From Scolanthus callimorphus (taxonomy: Eukaryota; Cnidaria; Anthozoa; Actiniaria; Edwardsiidae): 64,000 nucleotides of DNA. The notes beneath the pieces are model-generated. The model was not told the DNA's origin, searched no databases, and saw nothing but the letters and a program-made list of their open reading frames with translations. A program made the translations under genes and the position numbers. The stretch spans positions 30,776,532 through 30,840,531 of the forward strand of contig CM066912.1 in NCBI GenBank assembly GCA_033964015.1, in the 5' to 3' direction. Below are positions 21,850 to 32,195 of this stretch, piece after piece; the first letter of the stretch is position 1, and every line of letters begins with the position of its first letter.

Positions 21850-23220
21850 TAGACTCGAAATATGAAAAAGAGAAAAGCAAGGTAATAAACAGTAGGACAA
21901 TAAATCATAATAAAATAACATATATAAGAAATAAAAAGGATAAAAGTGTTAAAAAGTAACTAAAAATATACTTGAATCGTATGATAACTCACCACACAAA
22001 AAAAGAGATCTTTCAGCTTTTCAAGCCTCTTGACAAAGCTACTGGAATTTTATTTAAATGTATTATAACCTTAGGGAGCCCCCAGGCAATGCTTTAATTT
22101 TGGCAAGTAGAAAACAAGGTGATGATTCAAATTCGTTTGTTTTACGACATTCGCTGCTTTGTGTCCTTGCTCTATATTGTATAAGTACTAAAAGAAGATG
22201 CTCGAAAGGAAATTTTCCCACAGATGGCTATAATCACGCGAGGGATCGTACATGAGCATCCAGTATGAGCTGGAACAATGCTTTAGGACGCTATTCTTCT
22301 ATGGAATCTGCGAGGAGACCTTCTACGCGCGCCGAAGACGAGCTGGAGAACCGACAGGGGATGATGTGGAGAAATATATTACTCTGCGATGCAGTATATA
22401 AGAGAGATTTTACTAGGATTTCGAGCAAATTTGATAAAAAATTGGCCAAAAATCCACTTCGGCGAAAATTTTAATTAAAAAACTTTTCGGTTGGTGTTCG
22501 AGGAATTACATGAAATCACTTTACCTTGGGTTTGTCCTGCCAAGTTCACCACCTAGATATTACAAAAATTTACACGTGAAGGGCAATATCTCAATATCGA
22601 TGCAAAATCCATATATTGTCGTGCATAAACTTTGAAATGTGTTTCCTTATAGGTTGCTAAAACAATTATCAACGGTACTAACTTGAAATACTAAATCGAG
22701 TTACTACTTGCACATGGGCACCTTTCAAAACTGATGCGAAAGAGAAGCCAGTAGATTTTACAATTTTTGGAACCATATTTTTTGCACATCATTCTCGAAT
22801 CGCTAAATAATTGTATGCCTAAAATCGCAGCTAACTTTGGTTTATTTCCATGTTTGTTCCTAGTTGGTGCTTCAAATTATCATATAATTTCTCCCTTTGC
22901 CGTTTTAGGAGTCAAAAGTTGTAGCGTTTTTGGGAGGGAGTGTTTTGCGGTTTTTGCAAGAAATGCTTTTTCGTCTCCAGAAGCGGCGCGCAAGTTCCTT
23001 ATTATTGCGCGCGATAATCAAATCAAGAAACCACATAAAAAGATTGATGTCCTCACAATTTGGTGTCAATAATGTTAAAACATGTGCTTATCTATAATCA
23101 GAAACTACAAGGGCAGTTTAGAAGATGTGAATCAGAAAACTACAAGGACATTTAGTTTACAAAAATGTAACACTCCGTCCACACGGCAGCCAACCATTCC
23201 TCTTTAAATGTAGGAGTTTT
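21850..23220. other. Unassigned
   Basis: Several frames of 60-100 codons (for example 22767-23072 plus) carry no motif I recognise and lack supporting splice signals. No RNA gene seen. Confidence 0.4.
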
Positions 23221-23226
23221 TAAAAT

Positions 23227-23333
23227 CTGACACAAAAATGTCGCAGTTGTAATGAATTACTCTGACATAAAAATGTCACAGTTGTTATAAATTACACCTG
23301 ATATAAAAATTTCGCAGTTGCAATAAATTACCC
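23227..23333 (+). repeat. Three-copy tandem repeat, period 35-36
   Basis: Three diverged copies of a unit beginning CTGACAYAAAAATGTC and containing CAGTTG and ATAAATTAC. Divergence between copies suggests age. Confidence 0.75.
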
Positions 23334-23339
23334 CGTGAC

Positions 23340-24455
23340 CTCGAACTTGAAATGCCCTTTCGTGGCCAGCTGTTCCTCGCTTTGATAATGTTCACGGCTA
23401 ATATCAAGGAGTCCTTGTATCTAGTCCCTGAAATAACAAGATCTAAGGTGGTGTGTCCAAGAATTAAACTCCGTGTCGCGTCAAAATTCATGCAACGAGG
23501 ATTATTAATCTCGTTTTAAAGCTTAAAGAATGACCTTTAGTTTACATCTTTTTTTTTTTACTTAAAAAACTACCGTTTTAACTACCGTTTTTACATAAAA
23601 CAAGCTATTTCCCCTTCAGCCCCCGGGGGGATCCCCTATTTCTTGGGCGGGGGTGCTCGTCGTACAGGGGCGTAGCCAGCACTTATGAGAGGGGGGTTCC
23701 AAAATTCAAAAAATAAAAAAACTCCACATAGATCTCGGGGAAAAAACTAGCGTTTGAAGAAATTTGCTACATTTTATTGGAGCTTTTATTTGTTGTCTAT
23801 TAAATATTTACAATTTTAGTAGTAAGTCGGTCCAGAACAGAGGCGAGGTGGGGTTCCGCGCGGGAGAGGGGGGTTCCGGAACCCCTGGACCCCCTGGACC
23901 CCCCCCCCCCCTGTCCTACCTTTAAAGGTTTAAAATCAAGCCTCTGGTACCTTTTAGGGGGAGGAATTCGAAAACTTGCATTTTTTCCAGATAGGTACCT
24001 GTAAGAGCTCCGTTAGTGAATCGAATCAAGCAAATAACACTTGTTGGTAACCTGAATTTCAGACCGTTCTTTCTGCGCGCTCATTTACACTTTTGAGTGA
24101 TGGTTTTCACCTTCCATTCCCCTACGATTCTACGATTATTTCCGCCATCTTGTCCTGATTACCCATGGTACACCTGGGAGTGCGGAGTCTGTGTAGGCAA
24201 CCTCGTTCCCAGGGTTTTCTGCGTAATTTTCAAGATGGTGGGTCACTCGGAAGAACAAGTGACCCTGGCAAAGGCTGGGGCCTTTCCACGGGGAGACCGA
24301 CTAAAAAAAACAGTTAAAATCAGATATGGCAGGCGGACAGCCGGAAGAGAGGACGGAAATCGGAGCTAGAATTTATCTTTATGTCGGGCTTGTCTTAATG
24401 ATTTGCGTTTTTGACAGGTTGTACAAAAGCTAAGCGTGCTAGAGCCCCTTTACGT
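23340..24455. other. Unassigned; C-tracts
   Basis: No gene recognised. A C-rich stretch near 23880-23912 and G-rich stretches near 23622-23645 resemble the G/C-tract elements elsewhere. An AACCTCGTTCCCAGGG motif at about 24199 resembles the end of the small element at 57370-57460. Confidence 0.35.
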
Positions 24456-25147
24456 TTACGGACTACCTTTGTGGTAATGGTCGTTAAAATGCCACAATTT
24501 CGCGAAAAAAAAGTCGCATCTTGACGTCAAGTGATACCTCACTTTAAAGCTAATTTCTTCTCCTCAACTATGAAAACTTTATTTTTTCAATTTGATTAAA
24601 CACATTTTTTAGGGAGTCTCCTTTCCAACGCATCGGCTCAAGTTTCGAGAGCAGGCACGAGGATTTACAATGCCTTCGTTGTTTAACAACATTTTGCCAT
24701 GGGCTTAGATGTGTTCTAAGAAACCTTGTTGGGGATTTTTGCAATTTTAAGAGAAGCCGATTTTAGAGCCAATTTTGTGTGTCCGCTACGCTTTTTTTTA
24801 TAAAAAAAATGAAGAAAAACATTCTTTAAAAAATCATAACTTGAAAAGGAGATCGAATTTCCAAAATCCCCAACACGGTTTTTTAGAACACATCTTAGTC
24901 AAAGCTAATATGGGGTCAATGAACGGAAATAGAAAATATTCGCGAGGTTGGAACTCTAAAAAGTTGAACTGATGCACCGGAAAGGGAACTCAACAAAAAA
25001 AATTGTTTTGTAAAATTAAATTAAATTATAAACCATAGTTTAGGCCAGGATGTAAGCTTTAAAATGAGGTATCACTTGTAAAGATACGACCATTTTTCGT
25101 GAAATGATGCCATTTTAACCAAAAAGTACCCCGAAGGTAGTCCGTAA
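24456..25147. mobile_element. 0.7-kb inverted-repeat element
   Basis: The ends TTACGGACTACCTTTGTGG and CCCGAAGGTAGTCCGTAA are inverted repeats, and long subterminal similarity (GTGATACCTCA, TTTAAAGC, AGATGTGTTCTAA with their complements) makes the whole element a diverged palindrome. Related half-copies are at 49259-49700 and 49709-50047. The hAT-type MITE at 25155 abuts its right end. Confidence 0.75.
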
Positions 25148-25154
25148 CTTAAAA

Positions 25155-25350
25155 GCCTGTGTCAGCCGCCATTTTGAGGGCCTAGCAACATACCAAGTCG
25201 GTGGAGAAAGCATCCAGAAGCAATTTGTTCGCTTGAATTTGGTGAATAAAATCTCAAACTTTGTTTTTAGATGTTGCTTAGAGATTTCTACACGTAATTC
25301 GTCTTCTAATATTGAACGAAAACAATAACAAAGGAGTGGCTGACACGGGC
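25155..25350. mobile_element. 196-bp hAT-like MITE with 8-bp TSD
   Basis: Termini GCCTGTGTCAGCC and GGCTGACACGGGC are inverted repeats and ACTTAAAA flanks both sides exactly (25147-25154, 25351-25358). An 8-bp TSD fits hAT-type transposition. A second copy lies at 48080-48298 and a half copy, inverted, at 41769-41850. Confidence 0.85.
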
Positions 25351-25359
25351 ACTTAAAAT

Positions 25360-27480
25360 CCTCATGTCCTAGACGCTTCGAGGGGTGTTATTAGCTAATT
25401 TAGTATCAGATTACTCTAAACAGCAGCCAAAAACAAATTGAAGGCGGTTGTCGGAAGTCTAAATAGCACTTTATATATAATACCACTAAAGGGTAATTAC
25501 ACGTTAAATGTGCCAACAAAAGCCATGTAATATACCGCAAATGGAGAACCCCTTCCACGCTGATCGAAATGCAGACTTCCGGCGGACGTTCTCTCGTGTC
25601 ATGTTTTTTTTATCCTACGCCTCCGGTGTGGAGGTTGGATACTGAAAGACCATTTGTGCGTCTTATCAATGATTAAATCTGATAGGCTGACGTTAAGATA
25701 TCTTTTTTATTCTAAACATAAAGTTCCTCAGTGACGTCAGTATAATGGACGCGCTAAGTGCCTCAGTTAGTAAAGCATAAAGAGTTAGCTTACAGACAGA
25801 GCATTGCATTCACAGAGCTATAACGAAGTTAGCAAGAAACGCCCGAGTTGGCGACACGAAAATCGCAAATGTACACCGAGAAATTTTACAACACAGAAGG
25901 GTAAGGCGTTATGAAAAAGTTAGAAACTCCACTTTTGATCTTCTTAAGCTATGCACTTCCTGGGTAACGGGAGGGAAATGTCAGACTTCTCTAGGGAAAT
26001 CCAGTTACTGCAGAAATGAAAGCACTTACAAAAATACGCTAAGTACTATTCACAGTAGCGATGTTGTATCCGCATATATAATCGCAAGCGCTTAGGGCGA
26101 GTATCTTACTTTTTGTCAATTCTATGACATATATACCCGATTCACACCCAAACCATGTTTAGTTAAGGTGACTCATGCGAAAGTCAGAGCGCATTTCGCG
26201 AAAATATATTTTCGTTTACAACTTATACTCGCTATGAACTTCAATCTTGGAGAATATAAGCAGGTATCTTTTGGCAATATTTACGCATTATCAGATCTCC
26301 ATTAGCGTTAATACTTTTAATAACATCTGAGCTTAAATGGACCCCTTCCTTGAGAGATCAACCCCGCGCAAAAAAAAAGTTGCTGGTATTTTTGAACGAA
26401 ACTCCTTTAATCATATTGAAGTCAGTTGGACTAAGTGTTAACGAAGTTTCAGGAAATTCGTTGGAAGCAAAGTACCTTTAAACTAGTTTAATAGTTACTG
26501 GTTTTGGCTCATTGATGCGAGTAGTCTATTTTGTAAGAAGTTAGCCAATCAGAAAGCGAGTACAGAAGAAAGGGTCTGGACTTTCTTGAAATCTTAGGTT
26601 GTATCCACTCATTGACGTATCATACTGCGCGACTATAATTTTCTTATCATCAATCATAGAAAATGACAAACAAAATGAATTGATATTTAAAGTTTAGCTA
26701 TTTTAGATATATTATTATATAAACTTTTATTATATAAATTAGGTTCCTGCGAACCTCACGAAACAGGCCTGGTCAGTGATGAAAAAACAGTATTGTCTTG
26801 CTTTCGCACCACATATATAAACTACTATTATTTTTATTGACAAATTATTATCATTATCTATATACTAATACCGTAAGAGAAATCGTGTCCGCACTCCGTG
26901 AGACGGACTCACGCGCGTGATCTTGTCGCACCAAAATCAGGGAGACCAGTGCAGAAAAATCCTTTTGGGCTCACTTAACTTATTTCGGCATGGTGGGACG
27001 GGATACTCATGCTGATGGGAGGTTATTAGTAATGTATTAATCGAGCAGTTTATGGAAGGGGAAACTCAGGGAAATCAGGAACCCCTCCCACATCCATGTG
27101 GCCATTGTGATGTTTATCTTTCCGTTTTTTTAAACAGAGAACACTTTAAGTAAAATAAATTTCTCCCTTACACTCCGTGAATTTTTCACGGGCATCAGCT
27201 AGTTATTATTATTATTATTATCACTATTATTATGATGGTGATTATTATTATTATTATTATTATCATTATTATTATGATGCAAGAACAAAAATAGTAATAT
27301 TAAATGGCCTAATAGGTGCAGAGTACTATTTACATCATCATTGACGACTCAGTTGATGGCGTACAGATATGTATCGATAGAAAATACTTATTAATTAACC
27401 CAATTAGCATCCGTATCAGACACCTTAATGGTCTTAATGCGCCCACACAATGCCACTCTTTACATTACAACACATTTCGC
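25360..27480. other. Unassigned; dispersed-repeat fragment and ATT microsatellite
   Basis: No gene recognised. About 26536-26640 is an inverted partial copy of 9840-10020. An (ATT)n-type microsatellite runs at about 27205-27283. Confidence 0.4.
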
Positions 27481-27488
27481 TGCTTTAA

Positions 27489-27846
27489 GGGAGGTAAAAC
27501 GGGCAACAAAAACGCTCAACTTGCCTCGCAACATTGTTGCAAAACGAGTTGAAAAGCGATGCTGCGCGTTTTACCACCTGACCAGACAACTTGTCCTGCA
27601 ACAAAACAGCATGTTGCAAGTTGAAAAATAGTGTTGCAGAAAGTAGGAGTCCATCCTACTTTTTGCAACAAAACTTCTCGTTGTTGCTCGTTTAACCGCG
27701 AAGGAAATTTGGTTCGCAACAAATCTGTGATTTGTTGCGAGACAAGTTGTTTGGTCAGGTGGTAAAACGCGCAGCGTCGCTCTTCAGCTCGTTTTGCAAC
27801 AATGTTGCGAGGCAAGTGAGTGATTTTGTTGCTGTTTTACCTCGCC
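27489..27846. mobile_element. 358-bp palindromic MITE with TTAA TSD
   Basis: TTAA flanks both sides (27485-27488, 27847-27850). Ends GGGAGGTAAAACGGGCAACA and the complementary GTTGCTGTTTTACCTCGCC pair, and the inverted repeat continues for much of the element (CTTGCCTCGCAACATTGTTG on both arms). TTAA targets are used by piggyBac and Kolobok-type elements. Mirror-image open frames on both strands are by-products of the palindrome. Confidence 0.8.
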
Positions 27847-28128
27847 TTAAGGCTAAACTAATTGAATATCTGATTCAACATTTGTGAATGTGTTGAATAC
27901 TTTCTTCATCAACAAGCTTTCAGAACCCGACGAAACTCGGTTAATGATGTTCAGCGATATTTGCCACCATATGCATTGCTATACGCGACCTCAAAATTTA
28001 CTGTTGCGATTGGCGATTTTACGCAAGAAAATTTTAAATTCTAGGCAGGAAGCCAAATCGCCCATCGCAACATTGAATTGTAAGGTCGCGTAGCAATGCT
28101 GTATTTATGGGTTAGAGACGTTAGAGAC

Positions 28129-28238
28129 GCACGCGCTGGCAATACAATGAACGATAATTTTTTTTAATACTGCACGAGGCGTTAGCCGAGTGCAGTATTA
28201 AAAAATTTAGAGTTCATTGTATTGCCAGAAAGTGCGTG
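28129..28238. repeat. 110-bp foldback
   Basis: Arms share TGGCAATACAATGAAC and TTTAATACTGCAC in inverted orientation around the apex CACGAGGCGTTAGCCGAGTG. The apex is similar to that of the foldback at 41518-41705. Confidence 0.85.
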
Positions 28239-28239
28239 T

Positions 28240-29246
28240 ATTTGTCAACAAAACACGACATAAAAGTCTCTAACACTTTTGATATACAATCTGAGTTCAC
28301 GGCGTGGACCTGCGTGAAGAAGTATCAGAATGGTTTCCCTGACTAGACTCAAAATCAATTACAACTTTGACTTCAAATGCAAGTATTTTAATTGAATTCG
28401 CAATATTTAAGGTACATGAACTGCATTGGAAATACAGAAAGCAGAAATAAAAATTGGTGATAAGTATTAATAAGTTGTAAAATCAAGAAAGATTTGCACT
28501 TGCAGTGAACACTGCACGATTTTTATACGTTATTACCAATAACGCACTCCCCCCGTTTGATGTCGCCAGGTAACGAAAACTCGTGATCAGTTTTAGCCAA
28601 TGGGGTCCGCGCATTGATCGTTTTCGAATTCCCTGAATAACGTAAATTGTAGGGGAAAAGTTGAATCGTGTTGGAGCAAGTTGAACACATGTCTTTCTTG
28701 TTTTTCTTTTTTCAGGACTTTTTCCAGAAGTTCGCTGTAAGACCCCCAGTAACCGAACAATAGCAAATATAAGGTAATAGCAAAAGCTCGGGTTATTGAT
28801 CAATTATAGACGAGTCCCTTCTACTGGTCGGCTGTCTTGTGAAAATTTTACTACTTGAATTCGTCAGCCAATCAGGAACGAGATCTACTGTCCTGATATT
28901 CAACGTTATCGGGTCATTGACCTGATATGCGTTCAAATAACGCTTGAAAAAGACTTGAAAATAGTTAAAACATCAATAGTTTTCTTTACTAAAATAGTTA
29001 GAATAAATATAGTCTGGAGTGCGCGACGGCAAAAAAAACACAAAATGGTTTTCTGTCCCGACGGCAAAATGAAGTTCGTCTTTAGAAAAACGCAATCGTT
29101 TTTGCTAAGGACACATAAGTTTTCGATGTTTAGGTGGGATGATAAATAAATAATCTTGCAAGACAAGAAACGTTTTGTGTATCCGAGACACACGCGTGTG
29201 ATGTTTCCTAGTTTAGAGCCTATTATGGAGTATAAATAGTTTACTT
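28240..29246. other. Unassigned
   Basis: No gene recognised. An inverted overlapping pair of open frames near 28933-29193 carries no family motif. Confidence 0.4.
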
Positions 29247-29369
29247 CATAGAAAGTGCGACGTACGGGATTTTATTCACAGTAAATAAAATCGAACGAGT
29301 CTGCGAGGGAGGGAGTGTTTACACACAAGTCACTCTTGAATAAAACCCGTACAAAGCACTTTCTATGCT
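29247..29369. repeat. Foldback repeat abutting the BEL insertion
   Basis: Arms CATAGAAAGTGCGACGTACG and CGTACAAAGCACTTTCTATG pair, with ATTTTATTCA/TGAATAAAA inside. The BEL/Pao element starts one to three bases beyond the right arm, and its TSD ATGCT overlaps the arm end. Confidence 0.75.
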
Positions 29370-30030
29370 TGTCGCGTTCCCAGCACGGCGGACACGGGGT
29401 GTTGCGTACTGGAGATCGTTAAGTGTCAACCACAGTATAGAACAATCGGGCAGGCTTGATTTAATGGCGTTTATTACAATCAACTTGACCAACTATAGTA
29501 CACATGCGGTGAAAACTACAAAGCAATTTACAGTTTGCGAGGTTAAAATTAAGCTTTGGTTTACAAATCGAATAAAAGTAAACAGATAAAAAGGAGATAT
29601 TTACAAACATGACTTACGTCTGATCTGTCTCCAAGGGTTTAAGAAATTAACTCCAACTAAACGCTCCACTTATGGACTCCAATAATTCTCCAAAACTCCT
29701 GTTGAACTCGTTTGTAGGTTTAACTCCAGTAACTCCGATAACTATGATATCTCAGTGAAAACTCAATAAAACTCCCACGTGTTCCCGAAACTCCGACTAA
29801 TTTATATGTCGAGGGAACGTGTCCCAAAAAGGGATGGTAGCATTCCTAAGCGGTTACGAACAGGAAAATGCGTAAAACCACAATTTATCTTAACATAAAA
29901 AAGGAAATTAAGCTCGACAACGTAAAGGAAGCTATTACATTGATAAACAAGCGGTAACATCTAACTTATCTGAATAATCAAAACTAATCAATAATATGTC
30001 TTTTTTTGGTATTTTTCAACGTTCATCACA
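29370..30030 (-). repeat. BEL/Pao 3' LTR (left)
   Basis: 661 bp, essentially identical to 36344-37003. The only difference I find is GGG at 29635-29637 against GG in the other copy. On the minus strand this copy is downstream of pol. Confidence 0.95.
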
Positions 30031-30042
30031 CTCCTCGCCCAA
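30031..30042 (-). promoter_or_regulatory. Candidate polypurine tract
   Basis: Immediately inside the 3' LTR the minus strand reads GGGCGAGGAG, the purine-rich position expected for plus-strand priming of an LTR retrotransposon; one C interrupts it. Confidence 0.5.
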
Positions 30043-30084
30043 GGATTCTAATCCTTGCTATCTAATTACATGCATGGCTCTTGC

Positions 30085-30720
30085 TTACTCCAGGGAAGCG
30101 TCTCCAGCCGTGTCATCCTTGGGTACCAGTAGTATGAGCTCCTTTATGGGTCTCAGATAGGACTTTCTCTCACCATCCTTAACTACGTCTACTCTAGCTT
30201 TCCTAACTCTACCGTCTTCACTCTTGATTGCATCTGCGACTCGTGCGAGCGGCCACTCGTTGCGATGCTCTGATTCATCTCGCAGTAGGACCACATCACC
30301 TTCGCGCAAATCTCGTTTCGTCTCCGTCCACTTCTGTCGAGGCTGCAGGTTATGCAGGTACTCGCGTCGCCATCTCAACCAGAACTGGTCTGCCAGGTAC
30401 TGGACCTGTCTCCATCGACGGCGTGCGTACATGTCAGCGCGTATGAACTGACCTGGTGGGGGTGTGGCTGGGCGTGTCTTCATCGTCAACAGCATCGCAG
30501 GGGACAGGGGCTGCGGGTCGTCCACGTCAGATGGTATAGCTGAGATAGGCCTCGCATTAATTATAGCAGTTACTTCAGCCATGAGCGTAACGAGCAGCTC
30601 GTGAGTGAGCTGTGTCTTGCCTAGCTCTGCGAACATAGCATCAAGTACCCGTCTAATGGTATTGATCTGTCTCTCCCACACCCCTCCAAAGTGTGAAGCA
30701 TGTGGGGGTTGAATACCCAT
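30085..30720 (-). CDS. BEL/Pao pol, integrase C-terminal part
   Basis: 212 codons with stop, continuing the integrase. The PHASHFGGVWERQI motif near the start supplies the third catalytic acidic residue (Glu) of the DDE triad, followed by NARPIS and a C-terminal domain ending near LRPIKELILL. The first residues overlap the preceding frame at 30621-30720, and the switch of frame falls at the G5 run (C5 on the coding strand) 30704-30708. One more base there would join the two. Domain assignment is firm; whether the break is real is not. Confidence 0.9.
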   Translation of the reverse strand: MGIQPPHASHFGGVWERQINTIRRVLDAMFAELGKTQLTHELLVTLMAEVTAIINARPISAIPSDVDDPQPLSPAMLLTMKTRPATPPPGQFIRADMYARRRWRQVQYLADQFWLRWRREYLHNLQPRQKWTETKRDLREGDVVLLRDESEHRNEWPLARVADAIKSEDGRVRKARVDVVKDGERKSYLRPIKELILLVPKDDTAGDASLE

Positions 30721-32195
30721 TCACAACTTTGATCTTTCAAAAACTTCTCGATCTTTTTCTTGGCCATCTCCATCTGTGCTTCGTCGAGCTCCGTTTTGGC
30801 TCCGACAAAATTAGTGCCGCGATCGCTTCTAAGACGTTTGGCGGGGCCGCGCAATGCGAAGAACCTCCGAAGCGCACAGATAAAGGCGCTAGCATCCATA
30901 GCTTCTAGCACCTCTATGTGAATCGCTCTGCTGCTAAGGCACGTGAACACTAGGCCCCAGCGCTTGGAGTTTGCAACTCCACCTCTTGTTTTGCGTGTAT
31001 GCACCGTCCAGGGACCAAACACGTCATACCCAACATTAGTGAAGGCCGGGCCGGCTTCGGTTCTGTCACTGGGGAGATCTGCCATGTACTGCTCGAGAGG
31101 ACGTCCTCTTAGCTTCTTGCAGGTAACGCACGCTCCGATGACTTTCGTGACAGTGTCGTGACCTCCAATTAACCAGAACCCAGCTTGTCTGATCGCGCCG
31201 CCCGTGATTTGCCTACCTTGGTGGTGCACCTTGACGTGATAGCGTTCCGCTACCAGTCGGGAGACATGGTGATTCTTGGGTAACACTATCGGGTGTTTCT
31301 CTCCATACTCCATCTCCGCTCTCCTTAACCTGCCTCCGACTCGCAGAATTCCATGACTGTCAAGAAATGGGTCGAGGCGGTACAGTTGCGTGCCCTTGAG
31401 AGCCTTTTTGGCGCCGCTCTGAAGCTTTCTCGGCAGCTCCGGTTCAGTTCTTGCGTTTTGTAGCACCTGACTAAAGGCCGCTTTCTGAGTGGAACAGATA
31501 ACGACGCGCAAGGCTTGATCTAATTCCTCTACTGTGGGGGGCCTAAGACTGCCTTGCACCTTAGGCGCGCTACTCCTCAATTTGACTCTTCCAGTTTCGC
31601 TTTCTCTCCTGCGTTTAAACTCTCTGACTACTACTATTAAGTTGGCTATCGCGCGCTGTAGGGAGTTTAGCGACGAAAACCTTGAGAATCGTTCAGCTCT
31701 TAGATTTGTCTCGGTCTCGCTGTCGGTCTTGGTTGCCATGGTGGTAAGTACCTCTTTGCGCACTTCGGGATCGCTGGCGCTGAGTGCGAATTCCTCGTTT
31801 TCTAGGGGGGTACTTTCCGGTTTCTCTAGCCATTCGGGGCCCTTTAGCCAACTCGTCTCTACTAACTTGCTTGGGGGGACACCACGCGTTGCTAAGTCCG
31901 CAGGGTTTTGCTCACTTTCTACATATCTCCACTGGTTGGGGTTGGACAAACTTCTGATAATTTGCACTCTATTGGCCACGTAAACGTAGAACCGGCGGCT
32001 TTCGTTCGTGATGTAGCCGAGTACTACCTTCGAGTCGGTATAGTACGTCACCTTGGATATTTCGACGTCGATTTCCTTCATGACTCTTCGGACCGCTTGG
32101 ACTGCCAATACCGCGCCGCATAACTCAAGTCGCGGGATGCTGGTCGGGTTGGGTGGGGCGACTCTGGCTTGGCCATATACAAGGGAAACAGACAC
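30621..32195 (-). CDS. BEL/Pao pol, RNase H and integrase core
   Basis: This frame starts inside the RNase H domain (YYTDSKVVLGYI at about residues 50-60). It continues with the integrase zinc-binding region (two His, then CVTCKKLRG, about 315-365) and the first two catalytic Asp residues of the integrase (GYDVFGPW and SDRGTNF, about 390 and 460). The apparent start is not a true start; the frame continues from the upstream RT frame after a one-base shift near 32183-32188 (GGG AAA on the plus strand). After 30704 the frame runs out into unrelated sequence. Confidence 0.92.
   Translation of the reverse strand: MSVSLVYGQARVAPPNPTSIPRLELCGAVLAVQAVRRVMKEIDVEISKVTYYTDSKVVLGYITNESRRFYVYVANRVQIIRSLSNPNQWRYVESEQNPADLATRGVPPSKLVETSWLKGPEWLEKPESTPLENEEFALSASDPEVRKEVLTTMATKTDSETETNLRAERFSRFSSLNSLQRAIANLIVVVREFKRRRESETGRVKLRSSAPKVQGSLRPPTVEELDQALRVVICSTQKAAFSQVLQNARTEPELPRKLQSGAKKALKGTQLYRLDPFLDSHGILRVGGRLRRAEMEYGEKHPIVLPKNHHVSRLVAERYHVKVHHQGRQITGGAIRQAGFWLIGGHDTVTKVIGACVTCKKLRGRPLEQYMADLPSDRTEAGPAFTNVGYDVFGPWTVHTRKTRGGVANSKRWGLVFTCLSSRAIHIEVLEAMDASAFICALRRFFALRGPAKRLRSDRGTNFVGAKTELDEAQMEMAKKKIEKFLKDQSCEWVFNPHMLHTLEGCGRDRSIPLDGYLMLCSQS

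Noticed and set aside
27428..27815. Overlapping open frames with similar proteins on both strands
   Set aside because: Explained by the palindromic TTAA-flanked MITE.
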